Part shown: positions 62,660 through 64,000 of the stretch, piece by piece
Layout of the letters: every line of letters starts with the position of its first letter
How positions within the stretch are numbered: position 1 is the first letter of the stretch
Assembly: GCF_018131075.1 (NCBI RefSeq)
Contig: NZ_JAFCLS010000009.1
Location: 152,186 to 216,185, forward strand
Reading direction: 5' to 3'
DNA: 64,000 nucleotides
Origin: Bradyrhizobium sp. JYMT SZCCT0428
GTDB lineage: Bacteria; Pseudomonadota; Alphaproteobacteria; Rhizobiales; Xanthobacteraceae
Position numbers and translations under genes: made by a program
The notes under the pieces: model-generated
Database searches by the model: none
Told to the model about the DNA's origin: nothing
The model's input: the letters and a program-made list of their open reading frames with translations, nothing else

Positions 62660-64000
62660 TCAGTTACCGATGCCGGGATGGAGGATGAAGTCGTTGGCCG
62701 TGAGGCTCGCGACTTGCTTCAGCGTGACATTGTCATCGCCGCCGAGCCAGAGCACCATATCCGCCGGATCGTTCTGGCTTGGCGCCGCATGGTCATGGAG
62801 CCATGCATCGATCGTTTCAGGGTTGATCGTTTCGAAAAACGCCCTGAGATCGATGTGGTCCTGCCCCGGCGTGAAGTCCGTGATCGTGTCGTTGCCGTCA
62901 CCGACCCGGAACACGAACTGATCGGCGCCCGCGCCACCGGTCAGCGTATCGGTATTGCCGGTCGCGAAGATGACATCCTTCCCGTCCGTACCGGTCAGTT
63001 CGACATCGCTTTCGCCAGTCACGTTGAAGATAAAATTGACCGTGTCGGAATGGCCGAAGCCATCGGTGACTTTGAACGTGACCGAATCGGTCAGCTGCTG
63101 AGAACTCCCGGGATTGTAGGTGACGCCGGCATCGAGCGCGTCGTTGATATACTCCCGATCACCTGGATCGATCGACGGCGCCACGCTGCTGTCCGGGGAC
63201 GCCCCGGTGGTCGCGGTAAAGGTGAAGGTCTCGGTCTCCGAGGCGTCGGCATCGGTGACGTAGAGACCGGAAACCATCGTTACTCCATCGCCGAGTTCGG
63301 AGAGGGTGAACAGGTCCGTTTGGATCACGGGCGCCGCGTCGTTGGTGCCGGTGATCGTGACGGTCTCGGTCTGTGCAACCGTCGCACCCTGCGCATCGGT
63401 CACGTTGTAGGACACCACGATCGTGGTGTGCTCATCGACTGCCAGATGATCGAACGCCGGATTGGTCGGATCAACCGTGAGCGTATGGCCGTCAGCGCCG
63501 AGAGAGATGCCCGCCGGCGCCGCCCCGGAGCCCGCTCCGCCGTCTACCGCGTAAGTCACGTCCGCAACATAGAGCGTCGCGGTCTCGCCATGATCGACGT
63601 CGGACGCGCCGTTCAGCAGATTCCTGGCGAAGGCGGAATCGCCCTCGTTGACATTATCGGACAGCGCCGCCGCAACCACCGGCGCATCGTTGGTGCCACT
63701 GATCGTGATGGTCTCGGTCTGCGCGACCGTCGCACCCTGCGCATCGGTCACGTTGTAGGACACCACGATCGTGGTGTGCTCATCGACTGCGAGATGATCG
63801 AACGCCGGATTTGTCGGATCAACCGTGAGCGTATGGCCGTCAGCGCCGAGAGAGATGCCCGCCGGCGCCGCCCCGGAGCCCGCTCCGCCGTCTACCGCGT
63901 AAGTCACGTCCGCAACATAGAGCGTCGCGGTCTCGCCATGATCGACGTCGGACGCGCCGTTCAGCAGATTCCTGGCGAAGGCGGCATCGCCCTCGTTGAC
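62660..64000 (-). CDS. VCBS/RTX-type repetitive exported protein, C-terminal part
   Basis: At least 446 residues; open at the right window edge. Repeats of about 116 residues (NGASDVDHGETATLYVADV ... VSYNVTDAQGATVAQTET) resemble VCBS/cadherin-like Ig modules of adhesins. Then a final module with FTFTATTGASPDSSV, and a C-terminal RTX-like end LTGGAGADQFVFRVGDGND, TITDFTPGQDHIDLRAFF. The latter is the type I secretion-type C-terminus. Likely a giant secreted adhesin; candidate substrate of the ABC/HlyD pair at 41-44 kb, though not adjacent. Confidence 0.85.
   Translation of the reverse strand, partial: VNEGDAAFARNLLNGASDVDHGETATLYVADVTYAVDGGAGSGAAPAGISLGADGHTLTVDPTNPAFDHLAVDEHTTIVVSYNVTDAQGATVAQTETITISGTNDAPVVAAALSDNVNEGDSAFARNLLNGASDVDHGETATLYVADVTYAVDGGAGSGAAPAGISLGADGHTLTVDPTNPAFDHLAVDEHTTIVVSYNVTDAQGATVAQTETVTITGTNDAAPVIQTDLFTLSELGDGVTMVSGLYVTDADASETETFTFTATTGASPDSSVAPSIDPGDREYINDALDAGVTYNPGSSQQLTDSVTFKVTDGFGHSDTVNFIFNVTGESDVELTGTDGKDVIFATGNTDTLTGGAGADQFVFRVGDGNDTITDFTPGQDHIDLRAFFETINPETIDAWLHDHAAPSQNDPADMVLWLGGDDNVTLKQVASLTANDFILHPGIGN
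63330..64000 (-). repeat. 348-bp tandem repeat inside the adhesin gene
   Basis: Two copies of a 348-base unit (63330-63677 and 63678 to the window end) encode near-identical 116-residue modules. The period was measured from GTGGTGTGCTCATCGACTGC at 63423 and 63771. The second is cut by the window. Confidence 0.85.

Noticed and set aside
1..64000. tRNA, rRNA, CRISPR arrays, integrases or transposases
   Set aside because: I looked for cloverleaf ends, regularly spaced repeats and DDE/tyrosine recombinase motifs and found none.

Overview
The window looks like chromosome of an alphaproteobacterium of the Bradyrhizobium/Rhodopseudomonas group. The evidence is uniformly high G+C, the style of the proteins, and many intergenic palindromic repeats of the GTCATTCCGGG, CGTCATGGCCGGGC and CGTAGGATGGGT kinds that I associate with that family. 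It holds about 58 supportable protein genes, two of them cut by the window ends. I saw no rRNA, tRNA or CRISPR array. All assignments come from reading the sequence; no database search was run.

Layout. 1-5.6 kb: an aromatic meta-cleavage set (semialdehyde dehydrogenase, extradiol dioxygenase, FAH-type hydrolase, ThDP enzyme) facing an MFS transporter. 5.7-7.1 kb: alkB and a second Fe(II)/2-oxoglutarate oxygenase. 7.3-11 kb: a leftward AtuA-like / small partner / amidase / DUF2848 operon. 11.2-15.1 kb: zinc-ribbon OB-fold protein plus thiolase, an SDR, and an exported SMP-30-type protein. 15.2-29.1 kb: PEP carboxylase followed by acyl-CoA catabolism genes (two acyl-CoA ligases, three crotonases, an acyl-CoA dehydrogenase, two SDRs, an ACAD10/11-type phosphotransferase with DUF6285).

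29.1-30.07 kb is gene-poor and carries a nested inverted-repeat element. 30-33.6 kb: FAD monooxygenase, an SDR without the catalytic YxxxK, an HpcH/HpaI aldolase and a small unknown protein. 33.9-38.5 kb: HU, a coupled amidohydrolase/amidohydrolase/Rieske operon, an exported metallo-beta-lactamase-fold hydrolase and a PncC/CinA-type amidase. 38.7-46.6 kb: HD hydrolase, VOC protein, a small exported protein behind a perfect CtrA-type site, type I secretion ABC and HlyD proteins, an AraC regulator, a GlsB-type membrane protein and a small unknown.

46.8-59.8 kb is the most interesting part. A leftward peptide/nickel-type ABC importer operon also contains an amidase and a small companion. Its first gene is a substrate-binding protein with a clean in-frame loss of 379 codons. 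An intact close paralogue lies 3.3 kb away and a third, divergent paralogue follows. Between the truncated and intact copies sit a LysR regulator, an unrecognised conserved protein and an asparaginase. Near-identical 61-bp promoter elements, each with a LysR-type T-N11-A dyad and a TATAAT, precede both the importer operon and the asparaginase. I read this as one LysR-controlled amide or peptide uptake and hydrolysis unit.

59.9-64 kb: a CHASE2 adenylate/guanylate cyclase and the C-terminal end of a large VCBS/RTX-type repetitive protein that runs off the window and is a plausible substrate of the type I secretion pair.
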